Positions 49,601-55,992 of a stretch of 64,000 bases of DNA are shown piece after piece (position 1 is the stretch's first letter; every line of letters begins with the position of its first letter). Below the pieces are notes generated by a model, which was not told the DNA's origin, made no database searches, and was given only the letters and a program-made list of their open reading frames with translations. The stretch covers positions 13,971,501 through 14,035,500 of the forward strand of contig JAZGTH010000007.1 of assembly GCA_036877525.1 (NCBI GenBank), written 5' to 3'. The DNA comes from Chromobotia macracanthus. Taxonomy: Eukaryota > Chordata > Actinopteri > Cypriniformes > Botiidae. Made by a program: the position numbers and the translations under genes.

Positions 49601-52354
49601 GTAGGAGGGAGAGGTTCCGGTTACTGTCCTAAAGGCAAGTGTCAGAGATTTAAATTTGATGCGGGCGGCTACAGGTAGCCAGTGGAGTAAGATCAGGAGG
49701 GGTGTGACCTGGGCAGTTTTTGGTTGATTGAAGACCAGACGTGCTGCAGCATTCTGGATCATTTGCAGGGGCTTGGTAGTATTGGCTGGAAGGCCAGCCA
49801 GAAGGGCATTGCAGTAGTCTTGATATTACAAGTGCTTGGACTAGGAGCTGCGTTGTGTGCTCAGACAGGAAGGGTCTGATTTTCCTGATGTTGTAAAGCA
49901 CATACTTGCATGACAGAGAGATTGTTGCAACATGTGGAGTGAATTTCAGCTGGTCATCAAACACCACCCCAAGGTTTCCCCCAAGGTTAACCCCACCCGA
50001 GTGGGTGTAAGAGTGGATGATCCAAGTTCGACTGTGAAGTTGTGTTCTAATGATGGGTTGGCTGGTATTAACAGAAGTTCTGTCTTGCTGAGGTTGAGAT
50101 GGGGGTGCCATTTTCTCATCCAGGCTGAGATGGCTAGAAGGCAGGCAGAGATCTGGGCAGCAATGGTGGGTCGTCTGGCTGAAATGAAGAGTAAAGCTGT
50201 GTATCATCTGCGCAGCAGTGGTATGAGAAGCCATGTGCTTTAATGACTGCTATATATTGAGAAGAGGAGGGGAGCAAAAAATGATCCCTGTGGGACCCCT
50301 GTGGTCAGCTGATGTGACATTGACTCCCCACCTCTCCATGATACCTTGAAATATCTGTCTGTGAGATATGAGCTGAACCAGTTGAGTGCAGGTCCAGAGA
50401 TGCCAAGGTTGGAGAGTGAGGATAGCAGGATCTGGTGGTTCACTGTGTCGAAGGCAGCAAAGAGGTCAAGAGGAATTAGGACAGATGACAGGAGTTGGCT
50501 CTAGCCCACTGTGGGCCCTAAACCACCGACAGGAGGGCAGTCTCCGTGGAATGTTCTTTTTTCAAACCAGTCTGTTGACTGTCAAGTAGGTTGTTCTGTG
50601 AGAGATAGGAAGACAGGTGATTAAACACAACCTTTTCAAGAACTTCTGAAAGGAACGGTAGGAGTGAAATTAGTGATGGTCAGTCTATAGTTTGCTGACC
50701 ACTGAGGAGTTGAGTGATTGTTTTTTGAGCAGTGGGGTTATCCAAGCCTGCTTGAACAAGGAGGGGACACTTCCTGTAGAGATTGACATGTTTAGAATGT
50801 GTGTGAGTTCAGGCAAGAGTGATGTTAAGTAGCTACAGTTTAGTAAGATACTTATTGATAGTAGCTAACAACTTTTTTCAAACAAGTAGCTTGACTGTAT
50901 TTTAGCTACTACAAGTAACATCCCAATACTGTGAATGTTAATTTTAAAGAATTAACAAAATAAACAAAAGCTTCATATTAGTATATATAACAACCACAAA
51001 ATAATTGTTACTCATCTTCTTCGAATCAAGATGGATCTTTTTTATGTCTCTGTGTAGGAAGCTGGCAAAATCTACATTCTTACTGGTGTCTCTGTTCGGA
51101 CTGCAGTATGTGCTCTTCGCCTTTTTCCCAGATAGAGTCAATGTCTTAACCTTTAAAATCTGGAACATTATCGAGCTTGCATTAGCATCCACACAGGTAA
51201 TAATATATACATATACACTACTCAGAAATGTACTAATGTAGTCAAGGAACATATCTGAGCCAAGTACGCCAAGTCAGCGTTACTGCATCACTATGGCAGT
51301 TAAATGATTCTTCCTTAAGGGAACTGTGAAATTGAACCAAATGTGTTTTTCTTCAGCTACTATATCTATAAACATGTTGATACTAACTGTAATCAAGGCT
51401 CAAACTGAGGGGGGATGCAGGGGGATGGCGTCCCCTTGATGAAAAACAAAAAGCATCCCCTCTGTAAAACCACCATCCCCCAATACTATCCCCTTTATAC
51501 TATGAATGCTGTGTATTATGTAAAGCTTATTGTGCAAATACAGTATTAAAATTCTCTACTTTTACAAACTATAAAAACTGCCATCAGAACCAATCAGAAA
51601 TCAGTAAGGAGCAACACATGGGCTCATGCAAGTTTTTGCCATTTTTCACACTTTTCAAACTGGCCAAGAGAACGTTGAAGCGCCGCTTTTGGCATTCTTT
51701 AAAAAGAAGAGAACAGAAGGTATATTATTTATTAGTGTTTAAAGACATTCCTCTGACATAACATTATGTACATTATGTATGTGTATTTTATGCTCTATTG
51801 AATTATGTTAAGACAAATTTGGAATACAAAGTGTGAATTAACCTTGTGTTGCTGTTTACATTTATATCACATCTATTTACTGTCTCTGGGCTTCACATTA
51901 TGTTTGCTATTCCAGGGCTTCATCGTGGCAGTGCTGTACTGTTTTTTGAATGGAGAGGTGAGAACATCCTCTTGATTTAGAACAGACTGAAAACATCTAA
52001 TGTGATTCTGGACTAGAGATTAATACATCAAAAGCTTCCTGTACACACACAAACAATTGAAACACATTTGTCACGATCACACTCAGCTTTGTGAGGAGCA
52101 GGGCAGACCTTTCTAATAAGTAAATGTTTTAATAGGTTGTTCGTTTAATGTTTTACTTATTATACTGGTAGATCGTAAGGATGTCCTTTGAATCTTGGCA
52201 GGTACAGTATGAAGTTCAAAGACGATGGAGACGGTGGCGTCTGAAACAGCATTTCCATGGTGATTCCAGAGTGCATCACAGCTCCTTGAGTCACAGTGGC
52301 CTGCCACTGACCCAGGTCTCACTGCTGACACGCCCCAACACACAGATAACCTAA
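14805..52354 (+). CDS. sctr: Secretin receptor (class B1 GPCR), 13 coding exons spanning 37.5 kb
   Basis: Splicing the 13 exons listed separately gives an uninterrupted 446-residue receptor. It has a signal peptide (about 1-21) and an extracellular hormone-binding domain with seven cysteines (30, 43, 62, 71, 85, 99, 115), the WDNLNCWP core and N-glycosylation sites at 51, 98, 120 and 127. Seven membrane helices and a WRRWRL-rich tail follow. Class B polar residues are kept: His176 (2.50), Glu234 (3.50), Asn in VNMLFF, and Gln-Gly in STQGF. The Cys213-Cys283 bridge is also kept. The known family role is Gs-coupled peptide-hormone signalling at the plasma membrane. The subtype call rests on the SCTR-like DIG..T-GC insert, CPKFLRV, IMYSVGY, ILANYSWLLVEG and GNE before TM6, and on the neighbouring convergent dbi gene. 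Alternatives are a GHRH-like-peptide receptor or a VIP receptor. Oddities are Ser for Pro in the TM6 PxxG motif, a GC donor, and two introns packed with tandem repeats. Confidence 0.8.
15927..16044 (+). CDS. sctr: sctr exon 2: first half of hormone-binding domain
   Basis: Encodes KVFAIPPECDPDFVLLREEE and on to NMTDIGSTHT, with two conserved cysteines. Phase 0 after exon 1 requires an acceptor at GTGTGAG|AAG or three bases later. The better-looking acceptor CCTCCAG|AATG at 15,948 would break the frame. The donor is CAG|GCAAG, a GC rather than GT donor, in phase 1. It joins exon 3 to make a TGCS sequence, as expected for this family. The start is less certain than the end. Confidence 0.75.
16045..18748 (+). 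other. sctr intron 2 (2.7 kb)
   Basis: Contains a CT/CA microsatellite at about 16,068-16,148. A dispersed DNA-element-like segment lies at about 17,655-17,965, holding copy 2 of the repeat at 3,690. An AAAAAGGTGCTAC...GGAACCTTTT motif typical of small fish repeats lies near 18,320-18,410. No further exon was recognised. Confidence 0.5.
17655..17965. mobile_element. Dispersed non-autonomous element, copy 2
   Basis: The segment starts near TAGGGTATGCAATTTTGAAG. It includes AAAGCCACACCTCCTCCAAC and ends past TTTCAACCAGCATAATAACA, the part it shares with 3,690-3,790. It has no coding capacity. Its architecture resembles MITE-like fish repeats, but termini were not defined. Confidence 0.4.
18749..18844 (+). 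CDS. sctr: sctr exon 3: WDN core of hormone-binding domain
   Basis: A 96-bp exon bounded by AAACAG| and |GTCAGG. It encodes CSALWDNLNCWPRAEVGEIV followed by SLPCPKFLRVK. It contains the family-defining WDN..CWP motif and three cysteines. Phases are 1 in and 1 out. Confidence 0.92.
19113..19222 (+). CDS. sctr: sctr exon 4: end of hormone-binding domain
   Basis: A 110-bp exon bounded by TTTGCAG| and ACG|GTAATA. It encodes NCSESGWSEVFPPYELACG and then HALNDTF, giving the last two cysteines and the GW(S/T) motif. Three glycosylation sequons are visible. Ends in phase 0. Confidence 0.92.
19393..19502 (+). CDS. sctr: sctr exon 5: TM1
   Basis: A 110-bp exon bounded by CTTCTCCAG| and TTCAG|GTAACA. 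It encodes YFFYVRIMYSVGYTISLVSL and SIALTMLCVF, the first membrane helix, and ends in phase 2 (AG of an Arg codon). Its final bases TGTGTGTTCAG and the donor GTAACAGATCACC are the repeat unit of the minisatellite that follows. Read-through of the donor meets TAA at once (TTC AGG TAA). Confidence 0.93.
19490..20725 (+). repeat. Minisatellite built from the exon 5 splice donor (40 donor modules)
   Basis: About 40 tandem units of roughly 26-44 bp each consist of (GT)n, TTCAG or TGCAG, GTAAC(A/G) or GTAAAA, then GATC(A/G)CC(T/A)GT. The first unit is the authentic exon 5 to intron 5 junction. The 7-mer CAGGTAA is intact in all 40 units. Length varies mainly in the GT run, and a minority of units carry GTAAAAGATC. 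The unit keeps the exon sequence upstream of the donor, so each copy is a plausible 5' splice site. Confidence 0.95.
20726..21942 (+). other. sctr intron 5, distal part
   Basis: AT-rich sequence carrying one foldback element (listed separately) and ending in the pyrimidine tract and CCTCCAG acceptor of exon 6. Nothing else was recognised. Confidence 0.6.
21219..21515. mobile_element. 297-bp foldback/MITE-like element
   Basis: Perfect 16-bp terminal inverted repeats (GGTCATTCTGTGTCAT at 21,219 and its complement ending at 21,515) enclose a second, nested inverted repeat of about 40 bp arms (21,339-21,378 and about 21,387-21,429, imperfect). No coding sequence is present. Target-site duplications were not identified. 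Confidence 0.65.
21943..22075 (+). CDS. sctr: sctr exon 6: TM2
   Basis: A 133-bp exon bounded by CCTCCAG| and CCG|GTAGAC. It encodes KLHCTRNFIHMQLFTSFILR and then AVFIFIRDAALHYS. It carries the strongly conserved class B RKLHCTRN(Y/F)IHM motif with His 2.50. Ends in phase 0. Confidence 0.95.
22080..22215 (+). repeat. Degenerate CA-rich precursor-like repeat next to the exon 6 donor
   Basis: Immediately after the donor come ACAAACACACATATTGACAC, CATACTCAAGCATATAGACT, CAAACACACTTGTGC and ACACATGCACAGACT. These are diverged units resembling the giant satellite (ACTCAAACACA..TGCACAG) that starts 0.7 kb further on. A plausible reading is an ancestral seed or an old outlying piece of the array. 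Confidence 0.6.
22216..22909 (+). other. sctr intron 6, unique spacer before the satellite
   Basis: Non-repetitive sequence with no exon. The first 110 bp (GAGGTCCTCACGGGTCCAAA, with CCGACCCGGAACC) look like part of a dispersed fish repeat. Confidence 0.5.
22976..23150 (+). repeat. Left-edge unit variant of the satellite
   Basis: Seven units here carry ACATTCATGTGCACA with AAC(C/T)(C/T)AA or ACTTAAA instead of the interior ACACACATGTGCACAGACTC. The same variant reappears only at the right edge (44,063-44,130). Confidence 0.85.
34810..34860 (+). other. Non-satellite interruption inside the array
   Basis: The periodic pattern breaks at CACACAAACTCAAAAATAAC, continues TAACACACAACTAATATGCC and resumes at GACTCAAACACAC. 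It is the only clear non-unit sequence I found inside the 21 kb. Confidence 0.75.
39361..41670 (+). repeat. Satellite block with many small deletions
   Basis: The front half matches 42,003-43,130 and the back half matches 37,850-39,240, but this block alone carries about 13 small indels. Examples are CTCAAAACACAC at 39,373, 39,397, 39,782 and 40,077, TACACCGTGCAC near 39,500, CTCAAACCACACTT near 39,940, GACTCAACACAC near 40,764, CACACTGCACTG near 40,920, AACAAACCGTGC near 41,248 and ACGTGTCACAG near 41,658. The counterparts lack them. Confidence 0.75.
44063..44145 (+). repeat. Right-edge unit variant of the satellite
   Basis: Three units with ACATTCATGTGCACA and a final ACTTAAACAGG close the array. 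They match the left-edge variant rather than the interior. Confidence 0.8.
44146..44720 (+). other. sctr intron 6, distal flank with Tc1/mariner-like fragment
   Basis: At about 44,178-44,275, CAGTCAAATGTTTGGACCCA, TTTTAGAATAATACCAGTGA and AAAACTATGACA resemble the terminal region of fish Tc1-like elements. The rest is AT-rich and ends in the TTCTTCTCAG acceptor. No transposase is visible. Confidence 0.45.
44721..44874 (+). CDS. sctr: sctr exon 7: TM3 and start of TM4
   Basis: A 154-bp exon bounded by TTCTCAG| and TGG G|GTACGT, the size I recall for this exon in the family. It encodes SCKVALFLSNYCILANYSWL and then LVEGHYLHSLINLS. Cys213 (bridge to ECL2) and Glu234 (3.50) are present. His replaces the usual Leu in the EGLYL motif. 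Ends in phase 1. Confidence 0.95.
44875..46693 (+). other. sctr intron 7 (1.8 kb), largely old repeats
   Basis: At 45,150-45,720 the GCTAGCAT/ATGTTAAAACATG-type repeat recurs. It is followed (45,820-46,080) by a dispersed segment with CTGTGTGGGCATCAAAGACC and GAGACCAAACTTGGTGGGAT. No exon was recognised between these and exon 8. Confidence 0.55.
46694..46754 (+). CDS. sctr: sctr exon 8: TM4
   Basis: A 61-bp exon bounded by TTCCCACAG| and GAA GG|GTGCGT. It encodes IPMIIIISWSLAKYLHQNE. The 61-bp size and phases (1 in, 2 out) match the family. Confidence 0.93.
47111..47180 (+). CDS. sctr: sctr exon 9: ECL2 and start of TM5
   Basis: A 70-bp exon bounded by GTTGTCAG| and ACA|GTAAGC. It encodes CWETRDHGWIWWILRVPVII then FIT. 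The CW pair supplies the conserved ECL2 cysteine, and the IWWI motif is typical of this receptor group. Ends in phase 0. Confidence 0.93.
47378..47469 (+). CDS. sctr: sctr exon 10: TM5 and ICL3
   Basis: A 92-bp exon bounded by TATGTTGCAG| and CAC AG|GTGAGA. It encodes VNMLFFLSIIRTLVGKLKAA then DMHGNEFKHH. The conserved Asn of TM5 and the secretin-receptor-like GNE..H loop are present. Ends in phase 2. Confidence 0.93.
48012..48292 (+). repeat. Common fish interspersed repeat
   Basis: Contains GTGAAAGTGAAAGTGACATA, TCTGCATTTAACCCATCACT, a CA tract, CGCCCGGGGAGCAATTGGGG, TTGCTCAAGGGCACTTCAGT and a terminal CACTTACCAGTAGGTCACAA. This ordered set of words is familiar as a widespread teleost repeat. 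It shows no protein coding. The class is not asserted. Confidence 0.6.
49170..50830 (-). pseudogene. L2-type LINE ORF2, RT to C-terminus, decayed
   Basis: Reading the minus strand from about 50,800 gives LTHILNMSISTGSVPSLFKQ, then LLKKQSLNSSVVS (inter-domain). Next come AAFDTVNHQILLSSLSNLGI, YLTDRYFKVSWRGGE, TTGVPQGSFFAPLLFSIY, YHCCADDTQLYSSFQPDDPP, NLGVVFDDQLKFTPHV, NIRKIRPFLSEHTTQLLVQA and MIQNAAARLVFNQPKTAQVT. Both RT aspartate motifs are recognisable (AAFD and ADD), but frames shift repeatedly. The copy appears dead and 5'-truncated. It lies antisense inside sctr intron 10. Confidence 0.85.
51058..51196 (+). CDS. sctr: sctr exon 11: TM6, ECL3, start of TM7
   Basis: A 139-bp exon bounded by CTGTGTAG| and ACACAG|GTAATA. 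It encodes KLAKSTFLLVSLFGLQYVLF then AFFPD and IIELALASTQ. It is about three codons longer than the 130 bp I recall for the family, mostly in ECL3. Ser347 sits where class B receptors have Pro (PxxG motif), and Gln352 sits where most have His. Ends in phase 0. Confidence 0.92.
51197..51915 (+). other. sctr intron 11 with hAT-like fragment
   Basis: About 51,446-51,725 matches 56,885-57,180 (AAAAAGCATCCCCTCTGTAA, then AACCACCATCCCCCAATACT). The 3' end can be read as AFFKKKRTEG, reminiscent of the N-terminus of hAT/TTF-zinc-finger transposases. The rest shows nothing. Confidence 0.45.
51916..51957 (+). CDS. sctr: sctr exon 12: TM7
   Basis: A 42-bp exon bounded by TATTCCAG| and GAG|GTGAGA. It encodes GFIVAVLYCFLNGE, the hallmark TM7/helix 8 motif of class B receptors. 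The size is as in the family, phase 0 on both sides. Confidence 0.96.
52202..52354 (+). CDS. sctr: sctr exon 13: cytoplasmic tail and stop
   Basis: Starts after CTTGGCAG|. Encodes VQYEVQRRWRRWRLKQHFHG then LTQVSLLTRPNTQIT and TAA. The basic VQxEVQ(R/K)(R/K)W(R/Q)xW segment resembles helix 8 of the secretin receptor. The Ser/Thr-rich tail is a plausible kinase target (inference). Confidence 0.93.
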   Translation, partial: VQYEVQRRWRRWRLKQHFHGDSRVHHSSLSHSGLPLTQVSLLTRPNTQIT

Positions 52355-52780
52355 CCACAACTAACACAACACCGTCACATTACCACTACAGAACCCACAC
52401 AACAAACCAACAGCAAGCATTAGCAAATACATGCAGCACAGATACAAAATATAAAGAAATATGCAGAACAGTGGTGATCTGTGATTTAAAAGTTTTGACT
52501 TTTTAAGGAGGAAGCTTTACTCTGATAAACCACAAACTCTGACCTACGGAGAAACGTTTATGGCCATAACAAACTATAAAACAATTTATATCTCATTAGC
52601 ATCTGCTGTCTAGCTTTCCTGTCAGTGCATGTTATTGAGGGTGTCGTAATTCTGTCACTCCCAGCCTGTTTTCATGACTTTATCTGCAAAGTTGGTGTTT
52701 TAACTGGCCTTTAAAAGTGCCTGAGTGTGATGAAACTATAAATATAAAAATATATATTATATTAAACAACATTGTTGGGT

Positions 52781-52786
52781 AATAAA
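52781..52786 (+). terminator. Candidate polyadenylation signal of sctr
   Basis: AATAAA lies 427 bp after the stop codon in AT-rich sequence. It is the best canonical hexamer in this interval. Confidence 0.5.
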
Positions 52787-52789
52787 GCA

Positions 52790-55640
52790 CAAATGTGATT
52801 GTAATACTGTTATTTTACATCCCTGTTTGGTTATATGTAAATTAAAGTAAGTATGTATTACACATTACATATTACATACATTATACATTACATAATGCAT
52901 ATATATAAGATAATAACAATGCCTTTTCAATATCAAAGACTATAGATATTAGGAGTGGAAGTAGTTCTAATACTATGAATGAGGGGAAGTGCAACACTCA
53001 AAATGTCTGCTCTAGCAAAAGTCCCGCCTTTCAATTTAAAAAGCCAATCGTCAATCACTAAATACTAACGATTCTCTGGAGAAGGGGCCCTGTACAGTGC
53101 TGAAAGGTAATTGCCAGCTTTTGCGCAGTAGCTGGAGCAACCTGGAAAGTGTTTTTAGCTAAATTTGAGCTTAAGAAAAATAAGTTGTGGTACAGTTGAT
53201 GTCAGGTTTAATTGTTGATCAGAAACATGTCGTTTCACTGGGACCTTAGCAAGCAAGTTTAGGGATGTCAGACTTTTTCCATTCAGACAGATCTTGTAAG
53301 ATCTAGTAATTGCATATACGGCCACAGAGTGAAGGGACTTCAGCAATACCTAATATCCACTTACTATCCTGTGTAATATTGTGAGTTGTGTGATACATAA
53401 AATAAATTGTACAAACATATACTGTATATTGTAAAGATAAAAGAGATTTTGGTAATGTAGGATAATTGCTTTTAACTGTAAAGGTTTTCTGTTTTAGTCT
53501 TTATGTTTATTCGCAGGTACAAACTGAAAGTCTACAGTCATGTTATTCAAATAGTACTTATGCACAACTATATTAACTGGCAATAAAAAAAGACACAAAA
53601 ATAAAAATGATAGGATAAAACATTCTACTGTGATAGCATTATTTAAAGACTTGCAAATATTGTGCCCAACAAATAGTTAAAATACAGCTAAACAGAAGAT
53701 GAACAACTAGAAACACTAATCTTCACAATACTCAAGAAATAGTCCAGCTTCAGTACAAGTGTTACTGACAATGTTTGTGGCATGATGTTCATTGCATACA
53801 AATATTGTGATTTTTTGAATCACTTTTTTAATAGTCCCAGAATGTAGCTTTAATAGGCATAGGCTGAAGAATGTGCAATTTTCTTGCAATATCTCAAGCT
53901 AACAAACTTTCAAAATCACTGCTCAGTATTGATCGAAATGAATTCAGTTGCTCAAAAGCCAGCAGCAGCTTTTGCAGGTTTTTAAACTGGTTTATTGTTG
54001 TGTATTGAGGAATAAGAGGAATGTGGCAATGAACTGGCACCAGAACGTGAGAATGTCAAAGACATCAAGAAGTGTCACAAACGCCCCTAACAGCAATACA
54101 AAAGTCACCACCCGTCCGGCAGCCATTAGCCCCACCAGCAGCACAAGTCAAGCCCAGAGGGTCCAGCATCAACTAGAGTCTTTCCCATTACTTGCCACCA
54201 ATCCTGCACCCAGTCCATCCACCTCTTCCAGAGGTCTTTTCCAGGTTTCTAATTTTAATCGGACTCCAATTTAGATTAATGATGGTTCCTATTTGATGCT
54301 GAACATAATTTGGTTGCTATGTTATTCTGGAATTGTCTACTTTTTGTTATTATGCACATTATGCACATTATGCTGTAGACGTTCTACTTGCTCATAATTT
54401 AATAATAATTATTCAAACTGCTACATACAATTTTACACTTAAATCAATCAATCCATAAATAACTGAGTTCATGTCATACCTGGCAATTGGGACACACAGC
54501 CTTTGTGTGGGAAGTTCTGGTTACAGAACGCTTTCTCAAGACTTTTGCCTAGCCACCTTATATACACAGATAAGACAAAGAGTCATTCATTCTATGGCCA
54601 GGATTTGGTCTGGTACACTTGGATCTGAAGGGGCTGGTCTGGTCTGGATCTGAAGGGGCACCCTGCTGAAATAGTTAAAACTACAAAGTCCAGGTGAAAG
54701 TCCGGGTGTAGATTATTTTCTAAGCCTTTTATCCTTTAGAACATTGTATCCCACAATAATAAAAACCCAATGGCATCACACTGTATGTTGCACATCTATG
54801 CTCAGTGAGCTCCATTGATCTGAACCTATAGAGGGAGGGGTAGTGTGAGAGGGAGGTGAAAGTCAGGGTATCAGGGCCACATGAAGGGATGCATGGAAGC
54901 ATATCATGGGAACAAACTTCAAATGGTGTTTTTGTTTAATGATATGTTCCCTCAAACAAACTCAGCACTGATCACTAGACCAGCTGCCTTACAATACCAT
55001 AGACCAAACATGACTGGTGACTGGAGAGCAACCAGTGACCATCACATACAGCAGCAGACAGGAGAACAACAGTGGTGTACACAATAAAAGACAATGGCAA
55101 AATATGTTCAGAAAAAGAGGAGTGGACTTCTCGTGGAACAGGTCCTACCTGATCAGAGACAGTTAGCAAACACCGCATCCAGAGGAAAATGGATGATATC
55201 TGTTGCTGCCATTGTGCAGCAATAGATTTATGAGGACTGTTGGTAGGAGATTAACTTCCAGCTTTTCCAAATTGTTTTTTATGTTTAACTTTTAAATACC
55301 CCTTTCAATAAAAATTAACAACTCTGTATTACACAAATTTTTTTTCTCCCCACTAACAACCATATAGAGTACACTATTTTAAGCACTTCTATTTCAGGTA
55401 CTGCATATTACTGTTCCACTCACAGAGGAAAATAGATCATTAGATTTTTTTCTTTCAAAATATTTTAACGTACATATTTTAACAGAAATGAATGCAGAAG
55501 CCCTCATGTAACAGATATACAGTAATGCTGACAGTAAGTCGGTCCGCCGTGGACTGACGCTGATAATTACAAGTACTGGCAACACTACAATTGATGCAGG
55601 TTTTATTATCCTCTAACCATCATTCCCATTACATAACACT
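52790..55640. other. Intergenic between convergent sctr and dbi
   Basis: No exon was recognised. About 52,940-53,160 shows words shared with sctr intron 2 (TAGTTCTA.TACTATGAATG), a dispersed fish repeat. A small membrane-protein gene (TMEM37) sits between DBI and SCTR in human, but I see nothing like it here. Confidence 0.45.
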
Positions 55641-55658
55641 TGGCAAAACCAAAACATA

Positions 55659-55664
55659 TTTATT
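55659..55664 (-). terminator. Candidate polyadenylation signal of dbi
   Basis: The minus strand reads AATAAA 231 bp beyond the stop codon of the dbi frame. Confidence 0.4.
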
Positions 55665-55894
55665 GAACAACAATTATAAAGTAAACACATTGTAAACAAA
55701 GGTTTTGAAAAACGTGATTTTATGGCATTTAAAAAATGTTCATTAATTGGAGCTTCTCATTACATTGTTGATGGTGAAAGATTTCTCTTGGCCTGCAAAG
55801 ATTGTGCCTATTCTCTCACACAGAACAGACTCCACAAGCTACAGCAGAACTGTAACACTTTTATAAGGGGACACAATAGAGGCCTTAAGGTGTT

Positions 55895-55992
55895 TTATGG
55901 GAGAACCATACAGTACAGGTAAAGGCAGGCTGCCCTGTCATGAGTTTTAATCATCAGAATATATGCGTCCATGGCAGCCTCTTTACTGATAC
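55895..55992 (-). CDS. dbi: dbi exon 4, divergent C-terminus
   Basis: The acceptor is ATTTTCAG|GTATCAG in phase 1. It encodes ISKEAAMDAYI, as expected, then LMIKTHDRAACLYLYCMVLP and TAA. The sequence corresponding to the last half of helix 4 is not recognisable in any frame nearby. This suggests a rearrangement near 55,960, a paralogue-specific tail or a decayed exon. Confidence 0.7.

Larger units (their letters stand above)
47470..51057 (+). other. sctr intron 10 (3.6 kb)
   Basis: Non-coding for the receptor. It carries a dispersed repeat (48,012-48,292), repeat-rich unclassified sequence (48,300-49,150), a minus-strand LINE (49,170-50,830) and a short GTAGCTA-type repeat scrap (about 50,830-50,930). 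Confidence 0.6.

Noticed and set aside
53948..54274. 108-codon open frame rich in Ser/Pro/Thr between sctr and dbi
   Set aside because: There is no recognisable domain, no splice or promoter evidence, and AT-rich intergenic context. It is within the length expected by chance.
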